A DNA stretch of 64,000 bases from Actinokineospora enzanensis DSM 44649. Lineage in GTDB: Bacteria > Actinomycetota > Actinomycetes > Mycobacteriales > Pseudonocardiaceae. This document shows positions 43,053 through 52,073 of the stretch, piece after piece. The DNA lies in contig NZ_KB894427.1 of the NCBI RefSeq assembly GCF_000374445.1, forward strand, positions 1 to 64,000, in the 5' to 3' direction. Under the pieces are notes generated by a model. It was not told the DNA's origin and did not search any database. It worked only from the letters and a program-made list of their open reading frames with translations. The translations under genes and the position numbers were made by a program. Position 1 is the first letter of the stretch. The number at the start of each line of letters is the position of its first letter.

Positions 43053-46000
43053 TCAGTCGCGTTCGATGACGTGGCCGATGACGTCGGGGCCGGGGTGGGC
43101 GGCGCCGGAGCCGTCGCGGCGGATGTCGGGGTCGGGGAGTTCCACGGCGGAGCCGGTGCGGGAGGCGCCCGCGGGGCGCGGGCCTACCCAGGCGAGGATC
43201 AGGGTCGTCTCGCCCTTGAGGAAGCGGTGGGCGCGGACGCCGCCGGTGGCTCGGCCCTTGGCGGGGTATTCCGAGAACGGGGTGACCTTGACGGTCTGGC
43301 CGGTCGAGGTGACGACCATGGGGTCGCCGTGGTCGGGGTCGTCGGTGCGGACGGCGCCGAAGAAGGTGGCGTGGGTGTCGGCGGGGAGGTTGATGCCTGC
43401 CATGCCGCCGCCCTTGAGGCCCTGGGGGCGGACCAGGGTGGCCGGGTAGCGCAGGAGGGAGGCCTCGGAGCTGACGAAGGCCAACGTCTCGGTGCCGTCG
43501 GTCAGCCAGGTCGCGCCGATCACCTCGTCGCCGTCCTTCAGGGTGATCACGTCGAACTCGTCCGCGCGCACCGGCCATTCGGGGGAACAGACCTTGACCA
43601 CGCCCTGACGGGTGCCCAGGGCAATGCCGGGGGAACCGGTCGCCTGGTCGCCCAGGGGGGCAATGCCGATGACGTGTTCCTTCGGTTCCAACGGGACCAG
43701 TTCGCTGGCCGCCATGCCGCCGCTCAGTGACACCGTGCCGCTTTGCTCCGGGAGGACCGGGAGCGGCAGCACATCCGTCTTGAACGCGCGGCCGCGGTTG
43801 GTGACCAGGAGGATCTGGCCGCGGGCGGTGGAGTGGACGATCGCGGCGACGGTGTCGTGCCGGGCGCGGCCCTTGCGGCGGCGGCCCTCGGCGGACTCCT
43901 CCGACTCGGCGGCGGTGCGCGCGACCAGGCCGGTGGCGGACAGGATCACCTGGCAGGGGTCGTCGGCGACCTCCAGCGGGCCCGCGGGCTTCGAGGCGGC
44001 CAGGACCTCCTTGAGGTCGCCGTCGATCAGCGCGGTGCGGCGCTCGGCGGTGAGGTCCTTGGCGACCTTGCCCAGCTCGTTCGACACGAGGCGGCGCAGG
44101 ACCTTCTCGTCGTCGAGGATCTTGGCCAGCTCGGCGATCTCGGCGCGGAGCCGGTCCTGCTCCTCCTCCAGTTCGAGCTTGTCGAACTTGGTCAGCCTGC
44201 GCAGCGGGGTGTCGAGGATGTAGGTGGCCTGGATCTCCGAGAGCTTGAACCGCTTCATCAGGCCGTCCTTGGCCTCGGCCGCGTTGTCGCTGCCTCGGAT
44301 CAATCGGATGACCTTGTCGATGTCGATGAGCGCGAGCAGCAGGCCCTCGACCAGGTGCAGGCGTTCCTCGCGCTTGCGCTTGCGGTACCGGGTGCGGCGG
44401 GTGACGACGTCGTAGCGGTGCTGCAGGAACACCTCCAGCAGCGCCTTGAGGCCGAGGGTGCGCGGCTGGCCCTCGACGAGCACCAGGTTGTTGATGCCGA
44501 ACGACTGCTCCATCGGCGTCAACCGGTACAGGTCGGCGAGCAATGCCTGCGGGTTGACCCCGACCTTGCACTCGATGACCAGTCGGGTGCCGTTCTCCCG
44601 GTCGGTCAGGTCTTTGACGTCGGCGATCCCGGTGAGCCGCTTGGACTTGGTGACCTCGTCGCCGATCTTCTCGATGATCTTCTCGGCGCCCACCTGGTAC
44701 GGCAGCTCCACCACGGTGATCGCCTGCCTGCCCCGGCTGCCCTCCAGCGGGCCGATCTCCACCTTGGCCCGCATCCGCACCACGCCGCGGCCGGTCTCGT
44801 AGGCCTTGCGCACCTCGTCGAGGCCCAGCAGCATGCCGCCGGTCGGCAGGTCGGGGCCGGGGACGAACTCCATGAGCTTGTCCAGCGTGGCGTCCGGGTG
44901 GCTGATCAGGTAGCGGGCGGCGGCCACGACCTCGCCGAGGTTGTGCGGGATCATGTTCGTCGCCATGCCAACGGCGATGCCCGATGTCCCATTGACCAAC
45001 AGGTTCGGGAATGCGGCGGGAAGGACCGTGGGTTCGAGGAGTGAACCGTCGTAGTTGGGCCGGAAATCGACCGTGTCCTCGCCGAGTTCGCCGACGAGAA
45101 GCATCGCTTCCTGCGACATCCGCGCCTCGGTATAACGCGACGCGGCAGGTCCATCGTCCGGCGAACCGAAGTTTCCGTGCCCGTCGACCAAGGGGGCGTT
45201 GAGCGAGAAGTCCTGGGCGAGCCGAACCATGGAGTCGTAGATGGCCACATCGCCGTGCGGGTGGTACTTGCCCATGCAGTTGTGCACGACCTGGCCATCG
45301 ACGACGAAGGCATGGTCTTCCGAACCGACCTGGATGTCATAGGTGACATCGGGGTCGACAGGTTCGACCGACGCCACGGTCAGGAACGACCGACCGCTCA
45401 ACATCTCCAGGTCGTTGCCCTGCTTGCCGTTGTACTCGTATTCGATCTCAAGCAGCCTGCGCAGGGCATCCTGCTTATATCCGATCCGAACCCAGGGCAA
45501 CAGTGCCTGCGCCAACCGGGCCGCGTCCCCGCCGCTGATGGAAAGGCCGAGCAACGGGTACTGCCCCTCCTTGCCCGCCCGAGTCCAATGGTGGACATGG
45601 ATGCCGCAGTCGGCGAGCAGTCCGCTCACCTGGCGTGACAGCACCGGGCTGGTGGTCACGTAAACGATCTCGCGGTTCTTCCGCCGGACGTAGCCGTCGC
45701 CGTCGAGGAGACCGGCGAGGAACGGGATCCAGGAAGCGCGGTCGGCGAGCACCGAACCGGGGATCTGCTTGTTCGCGCTGAGCGGGGTCCCCACCGACAG
45801 CAGGCCCTCGTGCCTGGCGAAGGTGAGGATGTGCTGGTCCCGGTGCTTCGGGTTGACCGCCTCCCGCTTGCCCCGGTACACCGCGAGACCCTCGGCGATG
45901 GCCCAGCCGTGCGCGATGTCCAGCGGTTCGACGTCACACATGTGGATGCGGACGCGCCCGTCGACCGCACGAGACCTGTCGACAGCGAAGCCCTCGGCGA

Positions 46001-46598
46001 CGATGAGGCCGAGGACATACGGGTACGTGTCCGTCCCCGCGGCGGGCAGCGCCCGACCTGCCCCGAAACCGAGCGTGCGGTGCCCGACGAGGTCACGGGC
46101 GGCGACCCACTCGGTCGCCAGATCGTCGGCGACCGTGCGGAAGCGCTGCCCGGGAGTGACGACCATGGAGTGGCCGTTGGTCCAGGTCACCCGGATCAGT
46201 GCGGACACCGGGTTCGCGTAGACCTCCGTCACCGGCACCGGGTACCCGTCACCGTCGAGCACGTGGTCGCCGAGCTCGATCTCCTCGATCCGGCGCAGCC
46301 CCTCCGGAGTCGAGACCAGTGCGCCGCGAACAAAGCAGTCGCCGACGACTCGGGATGATTTCACATAAGCGTGAGTGGGGCGGTATCCCTGTTCGTTCAT
46401 CGAATAGAGAATGCGCCGGTGAACCGGCTTCAGGCCGTCCCTGGCGTCCGGCAGGGCGCGGGAGTGGATGACCGAGTAGGCGTACTCCAGGTACGAGTCC
46501 TCGATCTCGGTCTTGATCGAGTTTTCGAAGACCTGCGCGCCCGGCTGGTCGAACGCGGACGGGTCGACCTTGGCCGAGGGGGCTTTACGGCGGGCCAT
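43053..46598 (-). CDS. parC: topoisomerase IV/gyrase-type subunit A interrupted by an intein
   Basis: An 1181-residue precursor; without its 353-residue intein it is 828 aa, a normal type IIA topoisomerase A subunit. The breakage-reunion domain begins [20 protein letters not shown], and the catalytic Tyr489 of the precursor (Tyr136 after splicing) lies in SRYTEARM. The C-terminal part is the beta-pinwheel region. Sequence and the paired B subunit resemble the second, topoisomerase-IV-like set of Streptomyces more than gyrase; no GyrA box typical of true gyrase is evident in my reading. It passes a DNA duplex through a double-strand break, mainly for decatenation. The start follows GAGAGAG, 50 bp after the B-subunit stop. 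Confidence 0.9.
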   Translation of the reverse strand: MARRKAPSAKVDPSAFDQPGAQVFENSIKTEIEDSYLEYAYSVIHSRALPDARDGLKPVHRRILYSMNEQGYRPTHAYVKSSRVVGDCFVRGALVSTPEGLRRIEEIELGDHVLDGDGYPVPVTEVYANPVSALIRVTWTNGHSMVVTPGQRFRTVADDLATEWVAARDLVGHRTLGFGAGRALPAAGTDTYPYVLGLIVAEGFAVDRSRAVDGRVRIHMCDVEPLDIAHGWAIAEGLAVYRGKREAVNPKHRDQHILTFARHEGLLSVGTPLSANKQIPGSVLADRASWIPFLAGLLDGDGYVRRKNREIVYVTTSPVLSRQVSGLLADCGIHVHHWTRAGKEGQYPLLGLSISGGDAARLAQALLPWVRIGYKQDALRRLLEIEYEYNGKQGNDLEMLSGRSFLTVASVEPVDPDVTYDIQVGSEDHAFVVDGQVVHNCMGKYHPHGDVAIYDSMVRLAQDFSLNAPLVDGHGNFGSPDDGPAASRYTEARMSQEAMLLVGELGEDTVDFRPNYDGSLLEPTVLPAAFPNLLVNGTSGIAVGMATNMIPHNLGEVVAAARYLISHPDATLDKLMEFVPGPDLPTGGMLLGLDEVRKAYETGRGVVRMRAKVEIGPLEGSRGRQAITVVELPYQVGAEKIIEKIGDEVTKSKRLTGIADVKDLTDRENGTRLVIECKVGVNPQALLADLYRLTPMEQSFGINNLVLVEGQPRTLGLKALLEVFLQHRYDVVTRRTRYRKRKREERLHLVEGLLLALIDIDKVIRLIRGSDNAAEAKDGLMKRFKLSEIQATYILDTPLRRLTKFDKLELEEEQDRLRAEIAELAKILDDEKVLRRLVSNELGKVAKDLTAERRTALIDGDLKEVLAASKPAGPLEVADDPCQVILSATGLVARTAAESEESAEGRRRKGRARHDTVAAIVHSTARGQILLVTNRGRAFKTDVLPLPVLPEQSGTVSLSGGMAASELVPLEPKEHVIGIAPLGDQATGSPGIALGTRQGVVKVCSPEWPVRADEFDVITLKDGDEVIGATWLTDGTETLAFVSSEASLLRYPATLVRPQGLKGGGMAGINLPADTHATFFGAVRTDDPDHGDPMVVTSTGQTVKVTPFSEYPAKGRATGGVRAHRFLKGETTLILAWVGPRPAGASRTGSAVELPDPDIRRDGSGAAHPGPDVIGHVIERD
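45279..46337 (-). mobile_element. intein with LAGLIDADG homing endonuclease in parC
   Basis: A 353-residue in-frame protein-splicing element, precursor residues 88-440. Block A starts [13 protein letters not shown], with Cys1 directly after VVGD. The last residues are VVHN and the +1 residue is Cys ([10 protein letters not shown]). Block F is [15 protein letters not shown]. Two dodecapeptide motifs, [11 protein letters not shown] (~107-117) and [12 protein letters not shown] (~206-217), mark the homing endonuclease. Block B reads [13 protein letters not shown]: the normally conserved His of TxxH is Gln64. The insertion point corresponds to that of mycobacterial GyrA inteins, next to the active-site helix. 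Confidence 0.93.
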
Positions 46599-46648
46599 TG
46601 CTCAGCGCTCTCTCTCGCGTTCGTCAGAGCTCGGGAAGGTCGGGCGGC

Positions 46649-48706
46649 TCATACGTCGATGGCGGACTGGTCGACGCGGGCGGCGGAGTCGACCAGCCAG
46701 TTGCGGCGGGGTTCCACCTTCTCCCCCATCAGCAGCTCCAGGGCCGCCTCGGCGGCCTCGACGTCGTCGAGGGTGATGCGGCGGACGGAGCGGGTGGCCG
46801 GGTTCATGGTGGTGTCCCACAGCTCGTCGGCGTCCATCTCACCGAGGCCCTTGAAGCGGGGCACCGGGGTGACCACCTGCCTGCCCGCCTTCTCCAGGCG
46901 GGCCAGGGTGGTCTCCATCTCGCGCTGGGTGAAGGTGAAGATGGTCTCGGGGTTGCGGCCCCGGGTGGTGATCTTGTGCAGCGGCGGCATGGCGGCGTAG
47001 AGCCTGCCATCGGTGATCACCGGGCGCATGTACTTGGCGAACAGGGTGATCAGCAGGGTGCGGATGTGCGAGCCGTCGACGTCCGCGTCGGCCATCAGGA
47101 TGACGCGGCCGTAGCGCATCACCGACAGGTCGAAGGTGCGGCCGGAGCCCGCGCCGAGTACCTGGACGATCGAGGCGATCTCGGCGTTGCGCAGGGTGTC
47201 GGCCAGGCTGGCCTTCTGCACGTTGAGGATCTTGCCGCGCAGCGGCAGCAGCGCCTGGTACTCCGAGACCCGCGCCATCCTGGCCGAGCCGAGCGCGCTG
47301 TCGCCCTCGACCAGGAACAGCTCGCTGCGGATCAGGCCGGTGCTGCGGCAGTCCACCAGTTTGGCGGGCATGGCCGCGCCCTCCAGCGCGGTCTTGCGGC
47401 GGGCGGCGTCCTTCTGCTGCTTCTGCGCGATCCGCACCCGGCCCGCGTCCACGATCTTCTGCAGCACCACCTTGGCCTCGGCCTTGGTGCGCCGGTCCTC
47501 GGTCCACTCGCGCAGGTGCCGGTCGACCACGCCCTGGATGACCTTGGTGATGCCCGCGGTGGACAGCTCGTCCTTGGTCTGCGAGGTGAACTGCGGCTCC
47601 GGGATGCGCACGTGCACCACGGCGGTCATGCCCTCCAGGACGTCGTCCAGGGTGGGCAGGTCCTCCTTGGGCTTGAGCAGACCTCTCGTCTTCGCGATGG
47701 CGTCCTGCAGGGACTTCAGCGCCGCCCGCTCGAAGCCGCGGCGGTGGGTGCCGCCGTGCATGTTGCGGATGGTGTTGGTGAAGCACTCGACGACGCGCTC
47801 GTAGCCGGTGCCCCAGCGGAACGCGACCTCGACCTCGGCCCGGCGCTCCACCTTGGACCGCATCACGCCGTTCTCGTCGGCGGCGTTCTCCAGGTAGGTG
47901 CCCTCGCCGTTGACCAGGACGGTGCCGGAGACGGCCTTCTCGTCGGACGGGGACAGGAACTCGACCATGTCGACCAGGCCGTGCGGGTAGTGGAAGGTCT
48001 CCTCGGCCTGCTCGCCGGTCTCCGCGTCGGTCGTGCGCAGTACGTAGGTGACGCCGGGGACGAGGAAGGCGGTGTTGCGCAGCTTGGTCCGGACGGCCTG
48101 GACGTCGAGGGCGGCGCCGTTCTCGAAGTAGCGCGCGTCGTACCAGTAGCGGGTCGAGGTGCCGGTGGACTCGCCGCGTTTCATCCTGCCGACCACGTCC
48201 AGGCCGGACTGGCGGGTGAACTTGGCCTGCGGACCGTCTCCGTCGAACACGCCGGGCACGCCGTGCGCGAACGACATCCGGTGGACCTTGCCCTCGCGCT
48301 TGACCTGGATGTCGAAGCGGTGCGAGAGGGCGTTGACCGCGGAGGCGCCAACGCCGTGCAGGCCGCCGGAGGTCTTGTAGCCGGAGCCGCCGAACTTGCC
48401 GCCCGCGTGCAGGCGGGTCAGCACCAGCTCCACACCGGACAGACCGGACTTGGCGTGCACGCCGGTCGGGATGCCGCGGCCGTCGTCGTCGACCTGGACG
48501 CTGCCGTCCCGGTGCAGGATGACCACGACCCTGGTCGCGTGCCCGGCCACGCCCTCGTCGGTGGAGTTGTCCACGATCTCGGAGAACAGGTGGTTGATGC
48601 CGCGGCTGTCGGTGGACCCGATGTACATGCCGGGCCGCTTGCGCACGGCCTCCAGACCCTCCAGGTGCGTCAGGTCGTCGGCCCCGTAGAGGGTCTCGGC
48701 AGTCAC
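46649..48706 (-). CDS. parE: topoisomerase IV/gyrase-type subunit B
   Basis: A 685-aa ATPase subunit. The GHKL domain has EIVDNSTDEGVAGHA, DDGRGIPTGVH and GGLHGVGASAVNALS. The TOPRIM domain has FLVEGDSALGSA and LMADADVDGSHI. EGDSALGSA followed by LPLRGKILNVQKAS matches the ParE-like actinobacterial group; gyrase B usually has EGDSAGGSA. GTG 48706 is chosen, preceded by GGGGAG; upstream in-frame sequence is not coding-like. It is transcribed before parC with a 50-bp gap as a two-gene operon. dnaA, dnaN and recF, the usual neighbours of gyrB, are absent. Confidence 0.92.
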   Translation of the reverse strand: MTAETLYGADDLTHLEGLEAVRKRPGMYIGSTDSRGINHLFSEIVDNSTDEGVAGHATRVVVILHRDGSVQVDDDGRGIPTGVHAKSGLSGVELVLTRLHAGGKFGGSGYKTSGGLHGVGASAVNALSHRFDIQVKREGKVHRMSFAHGVPGVFDGDGPQAKFTRQSGLDVVGRMKRGESTGTSTRYWYDARYFENGAALDVQAVRTKLRNTAFLVPGVTYVLRTTDAETGEQAEETFHYPHGLVDMVEFLSPSDEKAVSGTVLVNGEGTYLENAADENGVMRSKVERRAEVEVAFRWGTGYERVVECFTNTIRNMHGGTHRRGFERAALKSLQDAIAKTRGLLKPKEDLPTLDDVLEGMTAVVHVRIPEPQFTSQTKDELSTAGITKVIQGVVDRHLREWTEDRRTKAEAKVVLQKIVDAGRVRIAQKQQKDAARRKTALEGAAMPAKLVDCRSTGLIRSELFLVEGDSALGSARMARVSEYQALLPLRGKILNVQKASLADTLRNAEIASIVQVLGAGSGRTFDLSVMRYGRVILMADADVDGSHIRTLLITLFAKYMRPVITDGRLYAAMPPLHKITTRGRNPETIFTFTQREMETTLARLEKAGRQVVTPVPRFKGLGEMDADELWDTTMNPATRSVRRITLDDVEAAEAALELLMGEKVEPRRNWLVDSAARVDQSAIDV

Positions 48707-48999
48707 TGGGTCGCTCTCCCCGGATCGTTCTCGCGCCCGCGCGGTCGTCCCGCTCGAACAGGTGTCCCAAGGTACCGGAGGGTATCCGCGGTGTCGGACA
48801 CCCCGGCCGCACCGCGCCGGGAAGGGCGGGAGTGGTTCACCACACCGGTCGTACGCCCGAACGGCCGACGATGTCCGCCCGCACGGGCGATGGCGGTCGG
48901 TCCAGTGGTGATGACATGCGCCGTACGGTCGCTTGACCGGGGCTTGAACCGTCACGGACGATATGTGAATTTACCGTCGCCGGGACGTTCGGCCTCGTC

Positions 49000-49028
49000 T
49001 TGACGGGTGATCGCGAGCGTCTTATGGT
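49000..49028 (+). promoter_or_regulatory. promoter of the LPMO gene
   Basis: TTGACG (49000-49005), a 17-nt spacer and TATGGT (49023-49028) form a near-consensus housekeeping promoter about 155 bp upstream of the LPMO start. Confidence 0.7.
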
Positions 49029-49036
49029 CTAGACCA
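49025..49036. promoter_or_regulatory. DasR-type operator (dre) overlapping the -10 box
   Basis: TGGTCTAGACCA is a perfect 12-bp palindrome and matches the core of the DasR-responsive element and the direct-repeat sequence known from Streptomyces chitinase promoters. It overlaps the -10 hexamer, an ideal repressor position. This predicts induction by chitin breakdown products. Confidence 0.75.
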
Positions 49037-49183
49037 CAGCAACACCAGTTCGACCCTCCGGCGTCCGGGTCCGGCCGACGCCCGACGGGAGGCAGGCGTC
49101 CCCTTGCTCCCCGTTTCCCCCCTGCGCCGGTCGCTGTCGCGACCGGCGGAAACGCCGTCCACTGTAGTGGAGGAGCACTGAAC

Positions 49184-49960
49184 ATGAAACACACGCGCAA
49201 GATCGCCGCGGCCGCGGCCGGGGTCGGCATCGCCCCCCTGTTGATGGTCGCCCTGCCCGCGGCCTCCGCGTCCGCGCACGGGTACATCAGCTCGCCGCCC
49301 AGCCGCCAGGCCAACTGCGCGGCGGGCAAGGTGAGCAACTGCGGCTCGATCATCTACGAGCCGCAGAGCGTCGAGGGCCCCAAGGGTCTGAAGAGCTGCA
49401 ACGGCGGCCTGAGCCAGTTCTCCCAGCTCAACGACGACTCCAAGGCGTGGCCCGCGGCCTCCGTCGGCAACTCCGTGGACTTCACCTGGACCCTGACCGC
49501 CCGCCACGCCACCTCGACGTGGGAGTACTTCATCGGCAGCACCCGGGTGGCGGTGTTCAACGACGGCGGCAAGCAGCCGGGCGCGACCAAGACCCACACG
49601 GTGAACCTGAGCGGGTACTCCGGCCGCGTCAAGCTCCTCGCGGTGTGGAACATCGCGGACACCGCGAACGCGTTCTACAGCTGCGTCGACCTGCAGATCG
49701 GTGGCGGCGGTGGCGGCACGACCCCGCCCACCACGCCGCCCACCACGCCGCCGACCACGCCGCCGACGACCCCGCCGACGACGCCGCCCACCACGCCCCC
49801 GACCACGCCGCCGCAGTCCGGCACGTGGGCCGCGGGCACCAACTACGCCACCGGCGCGACCGTGACCTACAACGGCGCGTCCTACCGCTGCCTGCAGGGG
49901 CACACCGCCATCGCGGGCTGGGAGCCGGACACCACCCCGGCCCTCTGGGCGCGCAACTAG
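49184..49960 (+). CDS. AA10 lytic polysaccharide monooxygenase with chitin-binding module
   Basis: A 258-aa secreted copper oxidase acting on crystalline chitin. Signal peptide 1-31 leaves His32 as the mature N-terminus (ASA-HGYISSPPSR), one half of the copper histidine brace; His108 (TARHATSTW) is the likely second, with Phe in NAFYSC nearby. After ~183 residues comes a (TTPP)n linker and a C-terminal CBM5/12 (TWAAGTNYATGATVTYNG, WEPDTTPALW). GGAGGAG precedes the ATG at 49184. The promoter carries a DasR-type operator, fitting chitin-controlled expression. A hairpin follows the stop. Confidence 0.95.
   Translation: MKHTRKIAAAAAGVGIAPLLMVALPAASASAHGYISSPPSRQANCAAGKVSNCGSIIYEPQSVEGPKGLKSCNGGLSQFSQLNDDSKAWPAASVGNSVDFTWTLTARHATSTWEYFIGSTRVAVFNDGGKQPGATKTHTVNLSGYSGRVKLLAVWNIADTANAFYSCVDLQIGGGGGGTTPPTTPPTTPPTTPPTTPPTTPPTTPPTTPPQSGTWAAGTNYATGATVTYNGASYRCLQGHTAIAGWEPDTTPALWARN
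49728..49812 (+). repeat. 12-bp coding repeat encoding a TTPP linker
   Basis: About seven to eight consecutive units encode Thr-Thr-Pro-Pro in the LPMO, joining the catalytic and binding modules. Codon variation between units shows it is not freshly expanded. Confidence 0.85.
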
Positions 49961-49965
49961 TGGCA

Positions 49966-49999
49966 ACCCGGCCTGGGTCTCGGCGGGCCCAGGCCGGGT
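49966..49999 (+). terminator. hairpin between LPMO and DUF305 genes
   Basis: A perfect 12-bp stem ACCCGGCCTGGG (49966-49977) / CCCAGGCCGGGT (49988-49999) without a T-run. It could terminate LPMO transcription or attenuate read-through into the next gene. Confidence 0.6.
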
Positions 50000-50018
50000 C
50001 CCTCCCGAGGAGGCACGC

Positions 50019-50678
50019 ATGAGACGTCCGTTCCTGGCCGTCGGCTGCGCCCTGCTGTTGGCGGGGTGCGGCAGCGCGAACGCCGACGGACCCGACGCGG
50101 GCCACGCCGGTCATGGCGCCGCCACCGCCCCCACGTCCGCGTCGGCCCCGGCCCAGGCTCCGGCGCCCGAGGCGGGCTCGGCCACGGCGGGGGCGGCGCC
50201 TGCCGTCGGCGGCGACTGGAACCTCGCCGACGTGATGTTCCTGCAGATGGCGATCGCGAACCACGACCAGGGGATCCAGCTGGCTTCCCTGGCCGACAAG
50301 CACAACATCCGTCCTGAGCTGCGCAACCTGGCGGACGCTATCCGGGTGACACAGCAGCAGGAACTGGGCCAGATGAAGAAGTGGCTCACCGACTGGGGCA
50401 AGCCGATCGAGGCCAGCACCGACCCGAACGCCCACGCGGCGCACGGTGGGATGCCGATCACCGATCCGCAGACCATCTCCGATCTGGACAAGCTGCCGGA
50501 CGCGGAGTTCGAGAAACAGTTCATTCCGATTTTGACCGGACATCAGCACAATGCTGTCGAATTCGCCCTCGATGAGGGCAAAGAAGGTGTCAGCGGTCCG
50601 GTCAAGGCATTTGCGGATAAGGTCGTGAAGTCCCGCACGGCGCAGATTCAGCAGTTGCTTCGGTTTGAGCAGCAGTGA
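50019..50678 (+). CDS. DUF305 lipoprotein
   Basis: A 219-aa surface lipoprotein. Signal peptide with lipobox (LLAGC), a His- and Ala-rich low-complexity segment (DAGHAGHG...), then two DUF305 units. The first is DVMFLQMAIANHDQGIQLAS with QQQELGQMKKWL; the second is FIPILTGHQHNAVEFALDEG. DUF305 proteins have a ferritin-like helical fold with Met and His residues and often occur near copper or metal genes. Here the usual HH pair of the first unit is NH. It lies 58 bp after the copper-dependent LPMO, which may be a functional hint (inference). A strong terminator follows. Confidence 0.87.
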   Translation: MRRPFLAVGCALLLAGCGSANADGPDAGHAGHGAATAPTSASAPAQAPAPEAGSATAGAAPAVGGDWNLADVMFLQMAIANHDQGIQLASLADKHNIRPELRNLADAIRVTQQQELGQMKKWLTDWGKPIEASTDPNAHAAHGGMPITDPQTISDLDKLPDAEFEKQFIPILTGHQHNAVEFALDEGKEGVSGPVKAFADKVVKSRTAQIQQLLRFEQQ

Positions 50679-50709
50679 GAGGTTAGTGGATAGTAACCCT
50701 GACGGTTCA

Positions 50710-50745
50710 GGCCGGTTTCCCGCTCCACCGGGGAACCGGCCTTTT
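50710..50745 (+). terminator. rho-independent terminator after the DUF305 gene
   Basis: A 12-bp stem GGCCGGTTTCCC (50710-50721) / GGGGAACCGGCC (50730-50741) with one G-U pair, followed by TTTT. Confidence 0.93.
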
Positions 50746-50790
50746 CCGTGTGTGGGCGTAAGGATGACGGCCACCGGTGAGATGGGGAGG

Positions 50791-50860
50791 GCAGGCCACC
50801 GCCGGGATGGGGGTCACAGTGGCGGTGGCCTGCGGCGGGTGCCGTCGGCCTTCGGCACCC
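50791..50860. terminator. two successive hairpins, end of the mtn operon
   Basis: GCAGGCCACCGCC (50791-50803) / GGCGGTGGCCTGC (50821-50833) is perfect over 13 bp. GGGTGCCG (50837-50844) / CGGCACCC (50853-50860) is perfect over 8 bp. They lie between the convergent DUF305 and mtnD genes and probably stop transcription of the long minus-strand operon. Confidence 0.65.
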
Positions 50861-50895
50861 TTGCCTCTTGATACGGGTGGGGGTTACGCCAGGGG

Positions 50896-51468
50896 TCAGG
50901 AACCGTGGACCAGCTGGTCGTAGCTGGGGAAGAGGTGGGCGATCGAGTCGTCCAGGAAGGTGGCCACCCAGCCGTCGTCGTCGTGGAAGAAGCGGATGGA
51001 GACGTAGGCGGGGTGGGTGCCCATGTCGAACCAGTGGGTGGTCTCGGCGGGGACGCTCAGCAGGTCGCCTGCCTCGCAGCGGACGGCGTGGACCTTGCCG
51101 TCGATGTGCAGGTAGAAGATTCCGGAGCCGCGGGCGAAGAAGCGGTCCTCGTCGTCGTCGTGGGTGTGTTCGGCGAGGAACCTGGCTCGGGCCTCTGCGG
51201 CCTGGGCACGCCATTCGGGAGTGTCGGCCGGGACCATGGAGACGGCGTCGACGAACACGTATCCCTCGCGGGCGATGACCTCGTCCACGTGCTCCCGGTA
51301 GGCCGCCAGTACCTGTTCGGAGGTCGGTTCCGCAGGCAGGTCCACCACGGGCCAGCGGGAGAAACGGACGCCAAGGGCGGCCAGTGTCCGGGTGATCTCG
51401 GTGGCGTCGCGGGTGGTCGTCAAGGGGGTCGACGGGTCGGTGTCGGCCCAGATCGTGAGGTGGGTCAT
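50896..51468 (-). CDS. mtnD: acireductone dioxygenase
   Basis: A 190-aa cupin enzyme of methionine salvage, converting acireductone to the keto acid precursor of methionine (iron form) or to methylthiopropionate and CO (nickel form). Metal ligands are in AEHTHDDDEDRFF (His-x-His and Glu) and TTHWFDMG (His). AGGAGG precedes the ATG, whose A is in a 4-bp ATGA overlap with the mtnB stop. Last gene of the operon. Confidence 0.93.
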   Translation of the reverse strand: MTHLTIWADTDPSTPLTTTRDATEITRTLAALGVRFSRWPVVDLPAEPTSEQVLAAYREHVDEVIAREGYVFVDAVSMVPADTPEWRAQAAEARARFLAEHTHDDDEDRFFARGSGIFYLHIDGKVHAVRCEAGDLLSVPAETTHWFDMGTHPAYVSIRFFHDDDGWVATFLDDSIAHLFPSYDQLVHGS

Positions 51469-52073
51469 GGGGTGCCTCCTGGGATCGTGGTCTTGAAGCG
51501 CAGTAGCCACTCCAGGCATTCGGCGCGGTGGCGGGCCGTCAGCAGGTCGTCCCCCCACACGTACACGCCGTGGCGGGCGACCACCAGGGCGGGGGTGGCC
51601 GGATCGTAACCGACCTCGAAAGCGTCTCCGAGGACTTTCATGTCCTGGGAGTTGGGGACGACCGGGATCAGCACGCGGTCGTCGTGCGCGGCGCGGCCGA
51701 AGCCCTTGAGCATCTCCAGGTCGCTGAGCTCGATGCCGTCCGGCCAGCGTTCGGCGGCGATGACCGGGGCGAGCATGTGCAGGTGGACGACCGCGCCCGC
51801 ACCGGCCACGGCGGCGATGCGGGCGTGCAGGCCTGCCTCGGCGGACGGGCGGAGACGTTGGCCGGGTAGCGCTTCTCCGGCAGCGTCCACTTCGACCACG
51901 TCGTGGGCGGTCAGTTCGCCCTTGTCGAGGCCGCTGGCGGTGACGGCGAGCCGCAGGGGGTCGCGGCCCAGGGTCACCGACAGGTTGCCGGAGGTGCCGC
52001 GCATCCAGCCAAGACCGGCGTACCTGGCCGATTCCGCGGCCAGGGCCCGACCGGCGGTGACGAGGTCAGGCAT
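51465..52073 (-). CDS. mtnB: methylthioribulose-1-phosphate dehydratase
   Basis: A 202-aa class II aldolase-fold zinc enzyme that dehydrates methylthioribulose-1-phosphate. It has GWMRGTSGNLSV, TASGLDKGELTAHD and the zinc-binding VVHLHMLAP, with a third His in ARHGVYVWG. It overlaps mtnC by 8 bp and mtnD by 4 bp, so the three are translationally coupled. Confidence 0.92.
   Translation of the reverse strand: MPDLVTAGRALAAESARYAGLGWMRGTSGNLSVTLGRDPLRLAVTASGLDKGELTAHDVVEVDAAGEALPGQRLRPSAEAGLHARIAAVAGAGAVVHLHMLAPVIAAERWPDGIELSDLEMLKGFGRAAHDDRVLIPVVPNSQDMKVLGDAFEVGYDPATPALVVARHGVYVWGDDLLTARHRAECLEWLLRFKTTIPGGTP

Noticed and set aside
40813-43449. An 878-codon plus-strand frame overlapping the STAND and parC genes
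   Set aside because: It is out of frame with the clear NB-ARC/TPR protein, is Arg/Pro-rich and crosses the terminator; it is a shadow.
43053-48706. Origin of replication next to a gyrase operon
   Set aside because: The subunits look like topoisomerase IV; dnaA, dnaN and recF are absent and I see no cluster of DnaA boxes near the genes. The DnaA-like boxes in the window are dispersed single elements.
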